DNA from: Streptomyces sp. NBC_01260 | Lineage (GTDB): Bacteria; Actinomycetota; Actinomycetes; Streptomycetales; Streptomycetaceae | Length of the DNA: 64,000 nt | NCBI RefSeq assembly: GCF_036226405.1 | Contig: NZ_CP108464.1 | Coordinates: 7,626,001 to 7,690,000 of the forward strand | Reading direction: 5' to 3' | Translations under genes and position numbers: made by a program | Part shown: positions 27,051-36,705 of the stretch, one piece after another | Layout of the letters: every line of letters begins with the position of its first letter | How positions within the stretch are numbered: the first letter of the stretch is position 1 | The notes under the pieces: generated by a model | Seen by the model: the letters and a program-made list of their open reading frames with translations, nothing else | Database searches by the model: none | Told to the model about the DNA's origin: nothing

Positions 27051-28820
27051 TCAGCCCGTACGGACTCCGCCTGGCGGGCTCAGCAGGACGAGGGTGTCGC
27101 CGCGGGCCGGTGCGGGTGTGCGGGTGCCGGTCACCGGGGTGAGCCGGCCGTCGGGGCGCACCACGAACAGCAGTTCGTGCCCGGCCGGGACCACGCCGTC
27201 GGAGAGCCGGGTCACCACCCGCGCCCCGGCCTCGTATCTGCGGGTCAGTTCGGGGCCGGTGAGCCCGGGACCGAACAGCGACTCACCACCCGTGTACGGG
27301 GCCACCACCCCGTGGCTCCCCGACGGGGGCCGGAGACGGTGGACCTGGCCCTCGACGCTCTCCCGGAGCGTCATCGACGCGAGCGCGTTGAAGTCGTCCT
27401 CGCCGGTCAGCAGCAGTACTCCGGTGATCCCTTCGAGCTCCGCTCCGGCGCCGGTGGCCGATGCGAGCAGCTCACCGGGTACCAGCTTCAGCCCCGCCTC
27501 CTCGATCCGCTCCCGCTCCCGGTCGGCGCCCGCCCACATCAGGACGTCCGGCCCCGCCGAGCGCAGTGCGCACGCCAGGTTGACCGTCCAGGGAGCGCCG
27601 CCCACCAGCAACGGCCTGGACCTCGCCGGGCGCAGCACCCCCAGCCTCCGGGCCACCGGGAACGCCGTCAGCCCGTACAGCATGACCGTGGCGACGATCA
27701 CCACGAAGGTGGCCGGGAGAATACGCTCGGCGCCGCCGATGCCCTTGTCGACCAGGGTGGCGGAGAACGTGGAGGCGGTGGCCGCGGCGACGATGCCCCG
27801 GGGCGCCATCCAGCCGATGAACCACCGCTCCTCGCGCGGCACATCGGTCCGCAGTGTCGCGAGGTGTGCGACCACGGGTCTGGTCACCAGGACGAGCAGT
27901 GCGACCAGGGCCAGCGACGGCAGCACCACGTGCCGCAGCGACGCGGGCGTGACCGTGGCCGAGATGGAGATGAAGAGCAGGCCGATGGTGAGCGAGACCA
28001 GCGTGTCGAAGAAAGGCCGCCGCGCCGGGATGTCCAGGCCCGGCAGATTGGCCATGGCCATCCCCATGACGACTGCGGAGATCAGCCCCGTGTCGTCGCG
28101 CAGTGCGTCGCAGGCCGCCGCCACGCCGATCACGGCGGCGAACTGCACCGACGTCCCCAGCTCCTCGCCCAGCCGCACCCGGCTCAGCACCAGCCACAGC
28201 AGAACGGCCCCGGCCGCCCCGCCGGCCACGCCCACCGCCGCACTGGCCGCGAACTGCCCGAGCTGACGGGCGAACCCCGGCCGCTCGCCCGCGAGGACCC
28301 CGTGGAAGACCAGCGCCCCCAGGATCCCGCCGACCGGATCGATCAGGGAGCCCTCCCAGATCAGGACGCGCTGCAACCGCTCGCTGGGACGGACGAAGCT
28401 GAGCAGCGGCCCGACGACCGTCGGACCGGAGACGACCAGGATCGACGCGAGCATCACGGCCGCGGGCATCGACATGTCCAGTACCGGTACGGCGAACAGC
28501 GCGGCGGACACCACGGTGAGCACGGTCCCGATCCAGAGCAGCCGGACCACGACGCGGCGGGTGTGGCCCTTGAGCCTGCCGAGATCCAGCCCGAGCCCGG
28601 CGTCGTAGAGGATCACCGCCACCGCCAGCGACACCAGAGGGGAGAAGGCCGCGCCCAGCAGCCGCTCGGGATCGACGTCGTCCGTCAGCGCTCCGGCGCC
28701 GAAGCCGACCGGCAGCAGGACCAGCAGCGCCGGAACCCGCAGCCGGCCGGCCAGCAACTGCGAACCGACCGCGAGCACCACGATCAGTCCCAGGCCGGCG
28801 AGCACCTGATCGGTCGACAT
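27051..28820 (-). CDS. CPA1-type cation/proton antiporter with C-terminal RCK-like domain
   Basis: A 589-residue transporter. About 12 membrane helices occupy residues 1-400, including VILYDAGLGLDL and LIWEGSLIDPVGGILGALVFHG with the conserved acidic residues of NhaP-type Na+(K+)/H+ antiporters, and a WMAPRGIVAAATAS segment. The cytoplasmic C-terminus (about 410-589) looks like a TrkA/RCK nucleotide-binding and regulatory region (LLVGGAPWTVNLACALRSAG, LLLTGEDDFNALASM). AAGGAGG lies 7 bases before the ATG. Role: cytoplasmic pH and cation homeostasis. Confidence 0.88.
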   Translation of the reverse strand: MSTDQVLAGLGLIVVLAVGSQLLAGRLRVPALLVLLPVGFGAGALTDDVDPERLLGAAFSPLVSLAVAVILYDAGLGLDLGRLKGHTRRVVVRLLWIGTVLTVVSAALFAVPVLDMSMPAAVMLASILVVSGPTVVGPLLSFVRPSERLQRVLIWEGSLIDPVGGILGALVFHGVLAGERPGFARQLGQFAASAAVGVAGGAAGAVLLWLVLSRVRLGEELGTSVQFAAVIGVAAACDALRDDTGLISAVVMGMAMANLPGLDIPARRPFFDTLVSLTIGLLFISISATVTPASLRHVVLPSLALVALLVLVTRPVVAHLATLRTDVPREERWFIGWMAPRGIVAAATASTFSATLVDKGIGGAERILPATFVVIVATVMLYGLTAFPVARRLGVLRPARSRPLLVGGAPWTVNLACALRSAGPDVLMWAGADRERERIEEAGLKLVPGELLASATGAGAELEGITGVLLLTGEDDFNALASMTLRESVEGQVHRLRPPSGSHGVVAPYTGGESLFGPGLTGPELTRRYEAGARVVTRLSDGVVPAGHELLFVVRPDGRLTPVTGTRTPAPARGDTLVLLSPPGGVRTG

Positions 28821-29003
28821 GGCCGCGCCTCCTTTGGCGGCGTCCGGACAGCGGCCGCCGCCCGCGCAACACCGCGCGCGACCACCTTCCGCGGCGGTGC
28901 GCGGCGTGACGGGCAGGGCTCGCGCCGACCGGGCGCCGGACGCGGCGGGATCCCTCGTACGGGCTAACGGCGCGAGTGCCGGGGATCCTGAGAGGATCGG
29001 GGG

Positions 29004-29234
29004 GTGGAGTCCCTCGAACCGCTGCCCGCGACCGACGCCGAACCGCTGCCCGGCACCACCGCAGCCACCGGCCGCCGCCAGGTGCGCTGCCGCCTGTGCG
29101 GGCGCCCGCTCACCGGTACGGCCTCGCGCCGCACCGGCCTCGGCCCCGCCTGCGACGCCAAACTGCACCCGGCGCCGCCCGATATCCGCACCCGCCGGCA
29201 CGACGTCGAGCAGGACCCGCTGCCCGGCACCTGA
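29004..29234 (+). CDS. Small zinc-ribbon protein (DUF6011-like)
   Basis: A 76-residue protein with a short metal-binding core: CRLCGRPLTGTASRRTGLGP followed by ACDAKL. The CxxC pair plus a later Cys fits a small zinc ribbon of the DUF6011 type. It starts at GTG 29004 with AGAGG upstream. Flanking residues are low complexity. Function is unknown. Confidence 0.72.
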   Translation: MESLEPLPATDAEPLPGTTAATGRRQVRCRLCGRPLTGTASRRTGLGPACDAKLHPAPPDIRTRRHDVEQDPLPGT

Positions 29235-29264
29235 GCCGTCAGGCGGGCTCCGGTGCCTGAGCGG

Positions 29265-30146
29265 TCAGGAGGGCTGCTCCTCCAGCCGCCGGAACAAGCC
29301 CTCCTGCACCACGGACACCAGCAGATTGCCGCCGCGGTCGTAGATCCGGCCGCGCGCCAGCCCCCGCCCGCCCGTCGCCACCGGCGACTCCTGGTCGTAC
29401 AGGAACCACTCGTCGGCCCGGAACGGACGGTGGAACCACATCGCGTGGTCCAGCGAGGCCATGTCGAAGCCCCGCGGCCCCCACAGCGGCTCCACCGGGA
29501 TCCGCACCGCGTCCAGTAGCGTCATGTCGCTCGCGTACGTCAGCGCACAGGTATGGACGAGCGGATCGTCGCCGAGCGGGCCGACCGCACGCATCCAGAC
29601 CGCGCTGCGCGGGTCCGCGTCCCTGATCTCCTCCCGCGTCCAGCGCAGCCGGTCGACGTAGCGGATGTCGAACGGCTGGCGCCGCGCCATCCGCTCCAGT
29701 GCCTCGGGAAGCGCGCCGAGATGGTCGCGGACCTCCTCGGCGACCGTCGGCAGCTCCTCCGGGTCCGGGACCACGCGGGCCGGCGGCAACTGGTGCTCGA
29801 TGCCCGCCGCCTCGGGCCGGTGGAAGGACGCCGTCAGATTGAAGATGGTCCGGCCCTGCTGGACGGCCGTCACCCGCCGGGTGGTGAAGGACCGGCCGTC
29901 CCTGACCCGCTCGACCTCGTAGACGATCGGCACCCCGGGACGGCCCGGACGCAGGAAGTAGGCGTGCAGCGAATGGACCGGCCGGTCCCCGTCGGTGGTG
30001 CGGCCGGCCGCCACCAGGGCCTGCCCGGCCACCTGCCCGCCGAAGACCCGTTGCAGGGACTCCTGCGGGCTGCGGCCGCGGAAGATGTTGACCTCGATCC
30101 GCTCCAGGTCGAGCAGGTCGACCAGGCGCTCGGCGGGGTTCGTCAT
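29265..30146 (-). CDS. tesB: Acyl-CoA thioesterase II
   Basis: A 293-residue double-hotdog thioesterase that hydrolyses acyl-CoA to free acid and CoA. Family blocks include FRGRSPQESLQRVFGGQVAG at the N-terminus, VHSLHAYFLRPG, DGRSFTTRRVTAVQ and, in the second half, SLDHAMWFHRPFRADEWFLYDQ. The start at 30146 has GGAG eight bases upstream; a GTG at 30161 is five codons earlier. It lies downstream of the helicase gene on the same strand with a 46-bp gap. Confidence 0.93.
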   Translation of the reverse strand: MTNPAERLVDLLDLERIEVNIFRGRSPQESLQRVFGGQVAGQALVAAGRTTDGDRPVHSLHAYFLRPGRPGVPIVYEVERVRDGRSFTTRRVTAVQQGRTIFNLTASFHRPEAAGIEHQLPPARVVPDPEELPTVAEEVRDHLGALPEALERMARRQPFDIRYVDRLRWTREEIRDADPRSAVWMRAVGPLGDDPLVHTCALTYASDMTLLDAVRIPVEPLWGPRGFDMASLDHAMWFHRPFRADEWFLYDQESPVATGGRGLARGRIYDRGGNLLVSVVQEGLFRRLEEQPS

Positions 30147-30192
30147 GCTGTTCGTCTCCACTCTCGCGGCGGCGCCGTCGGTACGGACGCGC

Positions 30193-32706
30193 TCACAACT
30201 GGCCCACGGAGGTGACCCGGAGCACCGCCCGGCCCTCCTCGTCGGACGCGGCGAGATCGACCTCGGCGCTGATGCCCCAGTCGTGGTCGCCGTTCGGGTC
30301 GGCGAACGTCTGCCGGACCCGCCACAGACCGTGCTCGGCGTCCTCGTCGATCTTCAGCAGCTTCGGCCCGCGGGCGTCCGGACCGGTGCCCAGCTCCTCG
30401 TACTCGTCCCAGTACGCGTCCATCGCCTCGCCCCACGCGTCCTCGTCCCAGCCCGTGCCACCGTCCAGCTCGCCGAGGTCGCGGACCCGGTCCAGCGCGG
30501 CCAGCTCGACGCGGCGGAACATCGCGTTGCGGACCAGCACCCGGAAGGCGCGGGCGTTGGCCGTGACCGGCTTGACCTCGTCGGCCCGCTCCTGCGCCTG
30601 CTCGGCCGTCTCCACCTCGGGATTGGCGAGCTGCTCCCACTCGTCGAGGAGGCTGGAGTCGACCTGGCGGACCATCTCGCCGAGCCAGGCGATGAGGTCC
30701 TCCAGGTCCTCGGACTTGATGTCGTCCGGGATGGTGTGCTCCAGCGCCTTGTACGCGCCCGCGAGGTACCGCAGCACGATGCCCTCGGTCCGGGCCAGCT
30801 CGTAGTTCGAGGTGAACTCCGTGAACGTCATGGCGCGTTCGTACATGTCGCGGACCACCGTCTTCGGTGATACCGGGTGGTCACCCACCCACGGGTGGCT
30901 CTGGCGGTAGACGTCGTACGCGTGCCACAGCAGCTCGCTCAGCGGTTTCGGGTACGTGACGTCCTGCAGGAGCTCCATCCGCTCCTCGTACTCGATGCCG
31001 TCGGCCTTCATCTGCCCGACCGCCTCACCGCGCGCCTTGTTCTGCTGGGCGGCGAGGATCTGACGCGGGTCGTCGAGCGTCGACTCCACCACCGAGACCA
31101 TGTCCAGCGCGTACGAGGGCGAGTCGGCGTCCAGCAGCTCGAACGCGGCGAGCGCGAACGTGGACAGCGGCTGGTTCAGCGCGAAGTTCTGCTGGAGGTC
31201 GACGGTGAGCCGCACGATGCGGCCCTCCGCGTCCGGGGTTTCGAGCCGCTCCACCACGCCGCCGTCCAGCAGCGAACGGTAGATGGCGATCGCCCGGCGG
31301 ATGTGGCGCAGCTGGGCCCTGCGCGGCTCGTGGTTGTCCTCCAGGAGGTGCCGCATCGCCTCGAAGGCGTTGCCGGGACGCGCGATGACCGACAGCAGCA
31401 TGGTGTGCGTGACCCGGAAGCGGGAGGTCAGCGGCTCCGGATCGGACTGGATCAGCTTGTCGAACGTGCTCTCCGACCAGGAAACGAAGCCCTCGGGAGC
31501 CTTCTTGCGGACGACCTTGCGCTTCTTCTTCGGGTCGTCGCCGGCCTTCTTGACCGCCTTCTCGTTCTCGACGACGTGCTCGGGGGCCTGCGCGACGACG
31601 AAGCCCGCCGTGTCGAAGCCCGCCCGCCCGGCCCGGCCCGCGATCTGGTGGAACTCACGGGCGCGCAGCGTACGTACCCGGGTGCCGTCGTACTTGGTGA
31701 GCGCGGTGAAAAGCACGGTGCGGATGGGGACGTTGACGCCGACGCCGAGCGTGTCCGTACCGCAGATCACCTTCAGCAGACCCGCCTGTGCGAGCTTCTC
31801 CACGAGCCGGCGATACTTCGGCAGCATGCCCGCGTGGTGCACACCGATGCCGTGCCGCACATAGCGGGACAGGTTCTGGCCGAACTTGGTGGTGAAGCGG
31901 AAGTTGCCGATGAGATCGGCGATCTTCTCCTTCTCCTCCTTGGTGCACATGTTGATGCTCATCAGCGACTGCGCCCGCTCGACGGCCGCAGCCTGCGTGA
32001 AGTGCACGATGTAGACGGGCGACTGCCGGGTGTCCAGGAGTTCGGTGATGGTCTCGGTGATCGGCGTCAGCCGGTACTCGTAACTGAGCGGGACCGGACG
32101 CGTGGCCGAGCGCACCACCGAGGTGGGGCGGCCGGTGCGGCGGGTCAGGTCCTCCTCGAACATCCTGACGTCGCCGAGGGTGGCCGACATCAGGATGAAC
32201 TGGGCCTGCGGCAGCTCCAGGATCGGGATCTGCCAGGCCCAGCCGCGGTCCTGCTCCGCGTAGAAGTGGAACTCGTCCATCACGACCTGGCCGATGTCCG
32301 CGTACTTCCCGTCACGCAGCGCGATGGAGGCCAGCACCTCGGCCGTGCAGCAGATCACCGGGGCGTCGGCGTTGACCGAGGCGTCGCCGGTGAGCATGCC
32401 GACGTTCTCCGTGCCGAACAGCTTGCACAGGTCGAAGAACTTCTCCGAGACCAGCGCCTTGATCGGCGCGGTGTAGAAGGTGACCTTGTCCTGGGCCAGA
32501 GCCGTGAAGTGCGCACCGGCCGCGACCAGACTCTTACCGGAGCCGGTGGGGGTGGAAAGGATCACGTTGGCCCCGGAGACCACCTCGATCAGCGCCTCCT
32601 CCTGAGCGGGATAGAGGGTGATGCCCTGCGTCTCGGTCCATGACGAGAATGCCTCGAAGAGGGCGTCGGGGTCGTCGGTCGGGGGCAGCTGATCGATTAG
32701 GGTCAC
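30193..32706 (-). CDS. Ski2-like DExH RNA helicase (DUF3516)
   Basis: An 837-residue helicase. Motif I is STPTGSGKSLVA, motif II is DEFH in VVMDEFHFYAEQD, motif III is SATLGD and motif VI is HQIAGRAGRAGFD. VHHAGMLPKYRRLVEKLAQ is typical of Ski2/Mtr4-like enzymes. A lysine-rich insertion (DPKKKRKVVRKKAPEG) interrupts the middle, and the C-terminal half is the actinobacterial DUF3516 region. Translation is taken to start at GTG 32706 (VTLIDQLP), where conservation begins. Likely role: RNA turnover or structural remodelling. Confidence 0.9.
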   Translation of the reverse strand: MTLIDQLPPTDDPDALFEAFSSWTETQGITLYPAQEEALIEVVSGANVILSTPTGSGKSLVAAGAHFTALAQDKVTFYTAPIKALVSEKFFDLCKLFGTENVGMLTGDASVNADAPVICCTAEVLASIALRDGKYADIGQVVMDEFHFYAEQDRGWAWQIPILELPQAQFILMSATLGDVRMFEEDLTRRTGRPTSVVRSATRPVPLSYEYRLTPITETITELLDTRQSPVYIVHFTQAAAVERAQSLMSINMCTKEEKEKIADLIGNFRFTTKFGQNLSRYVRHGIGVHHAGMLPKYRRLVEKLAQAGLLKVICGTDTLGVGVNVPIRTVLFTALTKYDGTRVRTLRAREFHQIAGRAGRAGFDTAGFVVAQAPEHVVENEKAVKKAGDDPKKKRKVVRKKAPEGFVSWSESTFDKLIQSDPEPLTSRFRVTHTMLLSVIARPGNAFEAMRHLLEDNHEPRRAQLRHIRRAIAIYRSLLDGGVVERLETPDAEGRIVRLTVDLQQNFALNQPLSTFALAAFELLDADSPSYALDMVSVVESTLDDPRQILAAQQNKARGEAVGQMKADGIEYEERMELLQDVTYPKPLSELLWHAYDVYRQSHPWVGDHPVSPKTVVRDMYERAMTFTEFTSNYELARTEGIVLRYLAGAYKALEHTIPDDIKSEDLEDLIAWLGEMVRQVDSSLLDEWEQLANPEVETAEQAQERADEVKPVTANARAFRVLVRNAMFRRVELAALDRVRDLGELDGGTGWDEDAWGEAMDAYWDEYEELGTGPDARGPKLLKIDEDAEHGLWRVRQTFADPNGDHDWGISAEVDLAASDEEGRAVLRVTSVGQL

Positions 32707-32888
32707 GCCCCCATCTTGCCTGCCTTCCGCCCGGATGAGGGAACCGGACGACCGCACGAAGATCACGGACGATACGCTTCCCTCTCAACTCGGCCACACC
32801 ACAACGACGGTGGCCCGAGCCCGGACACAGCGACAGCTGTCAACACTTTGTCAATACCTGGTCACTATCTACGGGGGCGGAAACAGTC

Positions 32889-33680
32889 ATGATGGGACCG
32901 GCACACTCTCTGTCAGGGGCTGCGGCCTGGCTGGGGGTGGGCGCGGCCGCGGCAGCCGCGGGACACACCATGCCGTGGCCCGTCCTGGTCGTCGGCGCGC
33001 TGATCACCGCGGGCGCCGCACTGGCACCGGATCTCGACCACAAGTCGGCGACCATCTCGCGCGCCTTCGGGCCGGTCTCCCGAGGCCTCTGCGAAATAGT
33101 CGACACGCTCTCGCACGCCGTCTACAAGGCCACCAAGATGCGGGGCGACTCGAACCGCAACGGTGGCCACCGGACCCTTACCCACACCTGGCTGTGGGCG
33201 GTCCTGATCGGTGCCGGGGCCTCCGCCGCGGCGATCACCGGCGGCCGGTGGGCGGTGCTGGGGATTCTCTTCGTCCACCTGGTGCTCGCCGTCGAGGGTC
33301 TGCTCTGGCGGGCCGCCCGGGTGTCCAGCGATGTCCTGGTGTGGCTGCTCGGCGCGACCAGCGCGTGGATTCTCGCGGGCGTCCTGGACAAGCCGGGCAA
33401 CGGCTCGGACTGGCTCTTCAACGCCCCCGGCCAGGAGTACCTCTGGCTCGGGCTGCCGATCGTGCTGGGCGCTCTCGTCCATGACATCGGCGATGCGCTG
33501 ACCGTTTCCGGCTGCCCGATCCTCTGGCCGATCCCGGTGGGCCGCAAGCGCTGGTACCCGATAGGCCCGCCGAAGGCCATGCGGTTCCGGGCCGGCAGCT
33601 GGGTGGAACTCAAGGTGCTGATGCCGGTGTTCATGGTGCTCGGGGGAGTGGGCGGCGCGGCCGCGATGAACCTCATCTGA
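32889..33680 (+). CDS. YdjM-like membrane-bound metal-dependent hydrolase family protein
   Basis: A 263-residue membrane protein starting MMGPAHSLSGAAAWLGVG, with APDLDHKSATISR and GGHRTLTHTW blocks and several transmembrane segments. These are features of the YdjM/DUF457 family of putative metal-dependent inner membrane hydrolases. The conserved His and Asp residues (AHS, DLDH, HRTLTH, VHDIGDALT) could bind metal. It is divergent from the helicase gene. Enzymatic activity is not established for the family. Confidence 0.82.
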   Translation: MMGPAHSLSGAAAWLGVGAAAAAAGHTMPWPVLVVGALITAGAALAPDLDHKSATISRAFGPVSRGLCEIVDTLSHAVYKATKMRGDSNRNGGHRTLTHTWLWAVLIGAGASAAAITGGRWAVLGILFVHLVLAVEGLLWRAARVSSDVLVWLLGATSAWILAGVLDKPGNGSDWLFNAPGQEYLWLGLPIVLGALVHDIGDALTVSGCPILWPIPVGRKRWYPIGPPKAMRFRAGSWVELKVLMPVFMVLGGVGGAAAMNLI

Positions 33681-33704
33681 CGCGGCCCGCAGCCGGCTCC
33701 CGGT

Positions 33705-34700
33705 CTAGCCGGGCACCGGATGCACGAGGCGGCCGTGGGCGATGAGGGAGGCCGCCTGCTTGAGGCGGCGGACCCGGATGCTGACCCCGTAGGCGTCGAC
33801 ACCGGGCACGGCCGCGAGGCGGGTGGTCAGATAGCGGTAGAAGGCCTCGGCGTCCCGGCAGGTGACGATGGCCAGCACGTTGTGGTCGCCGCTGGTGGCG
33901 CCGGCGAACGCGACCTCCTCGTGCCGGGCGATCTCCTGTCCGGTGCGCTCCAGGTGGGCGGGGGCGACGCGCAGCCAGAGAGTCGCGTTGAGGTGATAGC
34001 CGAGGCGCTCGGGCAGCAGGTCGATGTCGTACGAGAGAGTGCCGGACGATTCCAGGGCCTCCAGCCGGCGGGCGACGCGGCCCTTGGACCAGCCGGTGAG
34101 TCCGGCGAGCTGCGTGTGCGAGGCACGGCCGTCCTCGGCAAGGGCGTCGAGGAGCGGGACATCCTGGGCGGTCGGGGGCAGGAGAGGGCCGGCCGGGGCG
34201 GGGGACGGGCCCCCGGTCAGCACTTGTTCCTGTTCGGGGGTGAGGTGCCCGCCGTAGCCGGTCCACCCGGCCGCGCCGGGGCTGCCGAAGGGGTGGATGA
34301 GCAGATCGATGCTCATGTCGAGCACCGCGGCGGACCTGGGCAGCTGCTGGAGCAGCATGTCCTCGCGCTCGGCGGCCAGCGGTGAGCGGATGACGCAGAT
34401 GATCTCCGAGCCGCCGGAGGCGATGCTCGCGTAGGCGATGTCGGGGCGCCGGGTGAGGGCGTCGGCGAGCGGGCCGACCCGGTCGGGGCGGCAGCGAATG
34501 CGCGCGACCCACTGCGCCTCACCGTGCACGGCGGGATCGACCAGGCCCACCACGCGCATCACACCGCTGCGGCGCAGGGCGTGATAGCGGCGGGCCGCAG
34601 TCTGCTCCGACACCCCGTTCACTTCGCCGATGAGCCGGAACGGGGCGCGTGGCGCGCACTGGAGCGTGCGGAGGATTTGCATGTCCAGAGCGTCGATCAC
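33705..34700 (-). CDS. Lrp/AsnC-type regulator with two HTH units
   Basis: A 331-residue double-length Lrp-like regulator, organised like the one at 19647-20651. The first HTH is LDMQILRTLQCAPRAPFRLI ... EQTAARRYHALRRS, the second LLDALAEDGRASHTQLAGLT ... GRVARRLEALESS, each with a following RAM-like domain (DHNVLAIVTCRDAEAFYRYL). Start at GTG 34700 is chosen because conservation begins at VIDALDMQ; no good ribosome binding site is seen. It is divergent from an MFS exporter, which it may control. Confidence 0.83.
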   Translation of the reverse strand: MIDALDMQILRTLQCAPRAPFRLIGEVNGVSEQTAARRYHALRRSGVMRVVGLVDPAVHGEAQWVARIRCRPDRVGPLADALTRRPDIAYASIASGGSEIICVIRSPLAAEREDMLLQQLPRSAAVLDMSIDLLIHPFGSPGAAGWTGYGGHLTPEQEQVLTGGPSPAPAGPLLPPTAQDVPLLDALAEDGRASHTQLAGLTGWSKGRVARRLEALESSGTLSYDIDLLPERLGYHLNATLWLRVAPAHLERTGQEIARHEEVAFAGATSGDHNVLAIVTCRDAEAFYRYLTTRLAAVPGVDAYGVSIRVRRLKQAASLIAHGRLVHPVPG

Positions 34701-34965
34701 GGTGGAAGTGTGCCATGGAGGGCCGCGTCCATAGTGGTTTGTGATCAATTCGAGCAGGCTCTTTGTTGATTCTGCCTGGTTTCGCTGATGCTGGCGTGCG
34801 GGTCTGTCCGATGAGGCCTGGCTTCCACCGGAACGGGCTCTCACCTGCGACTCGGTGCCTCCGGCGCCGTCCGGGAGGCCGCTGCGGCCGTGAACCGGCG
34901 CTCGGGCGGACGCAACCCCTGCTGGATATCAACCGCGGCGCGCCGCGCCGCAAAGGAGTGCATCC

Positions 34966-36561
34966 GTGAACGTCACACCCTCGGCGAGCGGGCCGGCCGA
35001 CCGGCGGGCGGCCACGCTCGCCATGGCCTGCCTGGGCGTATTCGTCGCCTACTTGCCGGTGACCACCGTCTCCGTGAGCCTGCCTGCCATCCAGGCGGCA
35101 CTGGGCGCGTCGACGGCCCAGCTGTCATGGGTCCAGGACGCGTTCGTCCTGCCCATGGCCGCGTTCATCCTGACCGCCGGAGTGTTCGGTGAGGTCCACG
35201 GGCGCAAGAAGGTGTTCCAGGCGGGCCTGCTGTCCTGCGCGGTCGGTGCCGCCGTCGCCCTGACCGCCCCGTCGATCCAGCTGCTGTGGGCCGGCCAGGC
35301 CCTCGCCGGACTCGGTGCGGCCGCGCTGCTGCCCACCACGCTGGCCCTGATCAGCCACGCGGTGCCCGACCCCCGCGAGCGCGGCAAGTTCATCGGTGTC
35401 TGGGCCACCTCGCTCCTGCTGGCACTGGCCGTCGGTCCGCTGATCGCCGGAGCCATCCTGGAGCACGCCGCCTGGCGGTGGATCTACCTCCTGGTCATTC
35501 CCGTCTCGCTCCTCGCGATGGTGGTCGCCGCGCGGCTGCTGACCGACTCGCGCGCCCCGCACGGGCGGCGGCTGGACTGGCCGGGCCAGCTCACCGCCGC
35601 GTCCGCGATCACCGCGCTGGTGTACGGCGTGATCGAGGGCGGTGCCGGTTCGTTCACCGACGCCCGGGTCCTGGTGGCGCTGTTCATCGCCGTGGCCGGC
35701 GCCGTCGCCTTCGTCCTGGCCGAGCGGCGCAGCGACAGCCCGATGCTGGATCTGACCCTGTTCCGCAGCCCGGCGTTCACCGCCACCACGCTCGTCGCGA
35801 TGATCACCTTCCTGGCGCTGATCGGCTTCTTCTTCCTCCTGAGCCTCTACTTCGGCCTGGTGCAGCAGCTCGACACCCTCCAGGCGGGCTGGCGTCTTCT
35901 CGTGGTCACCGGCGCCGCCATCGTCGTCGGCGCTCCCGTCGGGCGGCTGATGCACCGGGTGTCCGCCCGTATCCTGATCACCGCCGGACTGCTCGTCGTC
36001 TCCGGCGCACTGCTCTCGCTGACCACCGTCGACGCGGACACCTCGTTCGCCTCCATCGCCTGGCGGCTGGCACTGCTGGGCGTGGGGATGGGCGGCGTCC
36101 TGACACCCATGACAGCCACCGCGGTCGCCGCCGTGCCTCCCCATCTGGCGGGTATGGCCGCGGCAGGCAACAACGCCTTCCGGCAGGTCGGCGCGGCACT
36201 CGGCCCGGCCGTCCTGGGGGCCCTCCTCACCGCCCGCGCCCTCGATACCTTCCCCGCGCACCTCGCCGACGCCGGGATCACGGGAGCGGCCGGACAGAGC
36301 ATGGCCGAGACCGCACGGGCGGGCGGTCTCGGCGCGGTCGCCCAGATGAACCTGGGCGCCGGCACCGGTCAGGCCCTGGGCGCCGTGGGCGATGCCTTCC
36401 TCGACGGCCTCCGCCTCTGCCTGATCGTCGCCGCCGCTCTCACGCTGTTCGCCGCCCTGGTCTCCGCGATACTCCTGCGCCGCCCGCGCGGGACGTCCAC
36501 CTCCACCGTCACCGCCTCCTCCAGTGGTGAGCCCGCCGCCGCGCAGGCCCACGCGAGCTGA
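34966..36561 (+). CDS. MFS multidrug efflux transporter, EmrB/QacA (DHA2) family
   Basis: A 531-residue protein with about 14 transmembrane segments. Motifs: LSWVQDAFVLPMAAFILTAG near TM2, EVHGRKKVFQAGL in the 2-3 loop, and the antiporter motif C region WATSLLLALAVGPLIAGAIL. GTG 34966 follows AAGGAG by seven bases. It is divergent from the double-HTH Lrp regulator with 265 bp between, and is followed by a perfect hairpin. Confidence 0.9.
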   Translation: MNVTPSASGPADRRAATLAMACLGVFVAYLPVTTVSVSLPAIQAALGASTAQLSWVQDAFVLPMAAFILTAGVFGEVHGRKKVFQAGLLSCAVGAAVALTAPSIQLLWAGQALAGLGAAALLPTTLALISHAVPDPRERGKFIGVWATSLLLALAVGPLIAGAILEHAAWRWIYLLVIPVSLLAMVVAARLLTDSRAPHGRRLDWPGQLTAASAITALVYGVIEGGAGSFTDARVLVALFIAVAGAVAFVLAERRSDSPMLDLTLFRSPAFTATTLVAMITFLALIGFFFLLSLYFGLVQQLDTLQAGWRLLVVTGAAIVVGAPVGRLMHRVSARILITAGLLVVSGALLSLTTVDADTSFASIAWRLALLGVGMGGVLTPMTATAVAAVPPHLAGMAAAGNNAFRQVGAALGPAVLGALLTARALDTFPAHLADAGITGAAGQSMAETARAGGLGAVAQMNLGAGTGQALGAVGDAFLDGLRLCLIVAAALTLFAALVSAILLRRPRGTSTSTVTASSSGEPAAAQAHAS

Positions 36562-36602
36562 CGGACGGCTGCCCGTGACTGGGCACAGCGCCGGGAAGCA
36601 GC

Positions 36603-36635
36603 TCCCGTGCACCGGCCCACGGCCGGTGCACGGGA
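36603..36635. terminator. Hairpin terminator after the MFS exporter
   Basis: A perfect 15-bp stem (TCCCGTGCACCGGCC, loop CAC, complement) begins 42 bp past the stop codon. Confidence 0.78.
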
Positions 36636-36705
36636 CCGCTGCGTCCTGTCCCCGCCCCTACCGGCAGACTGGAGCCAAGGGAGAACCGCACGAACAAGGA
36701 GCACC

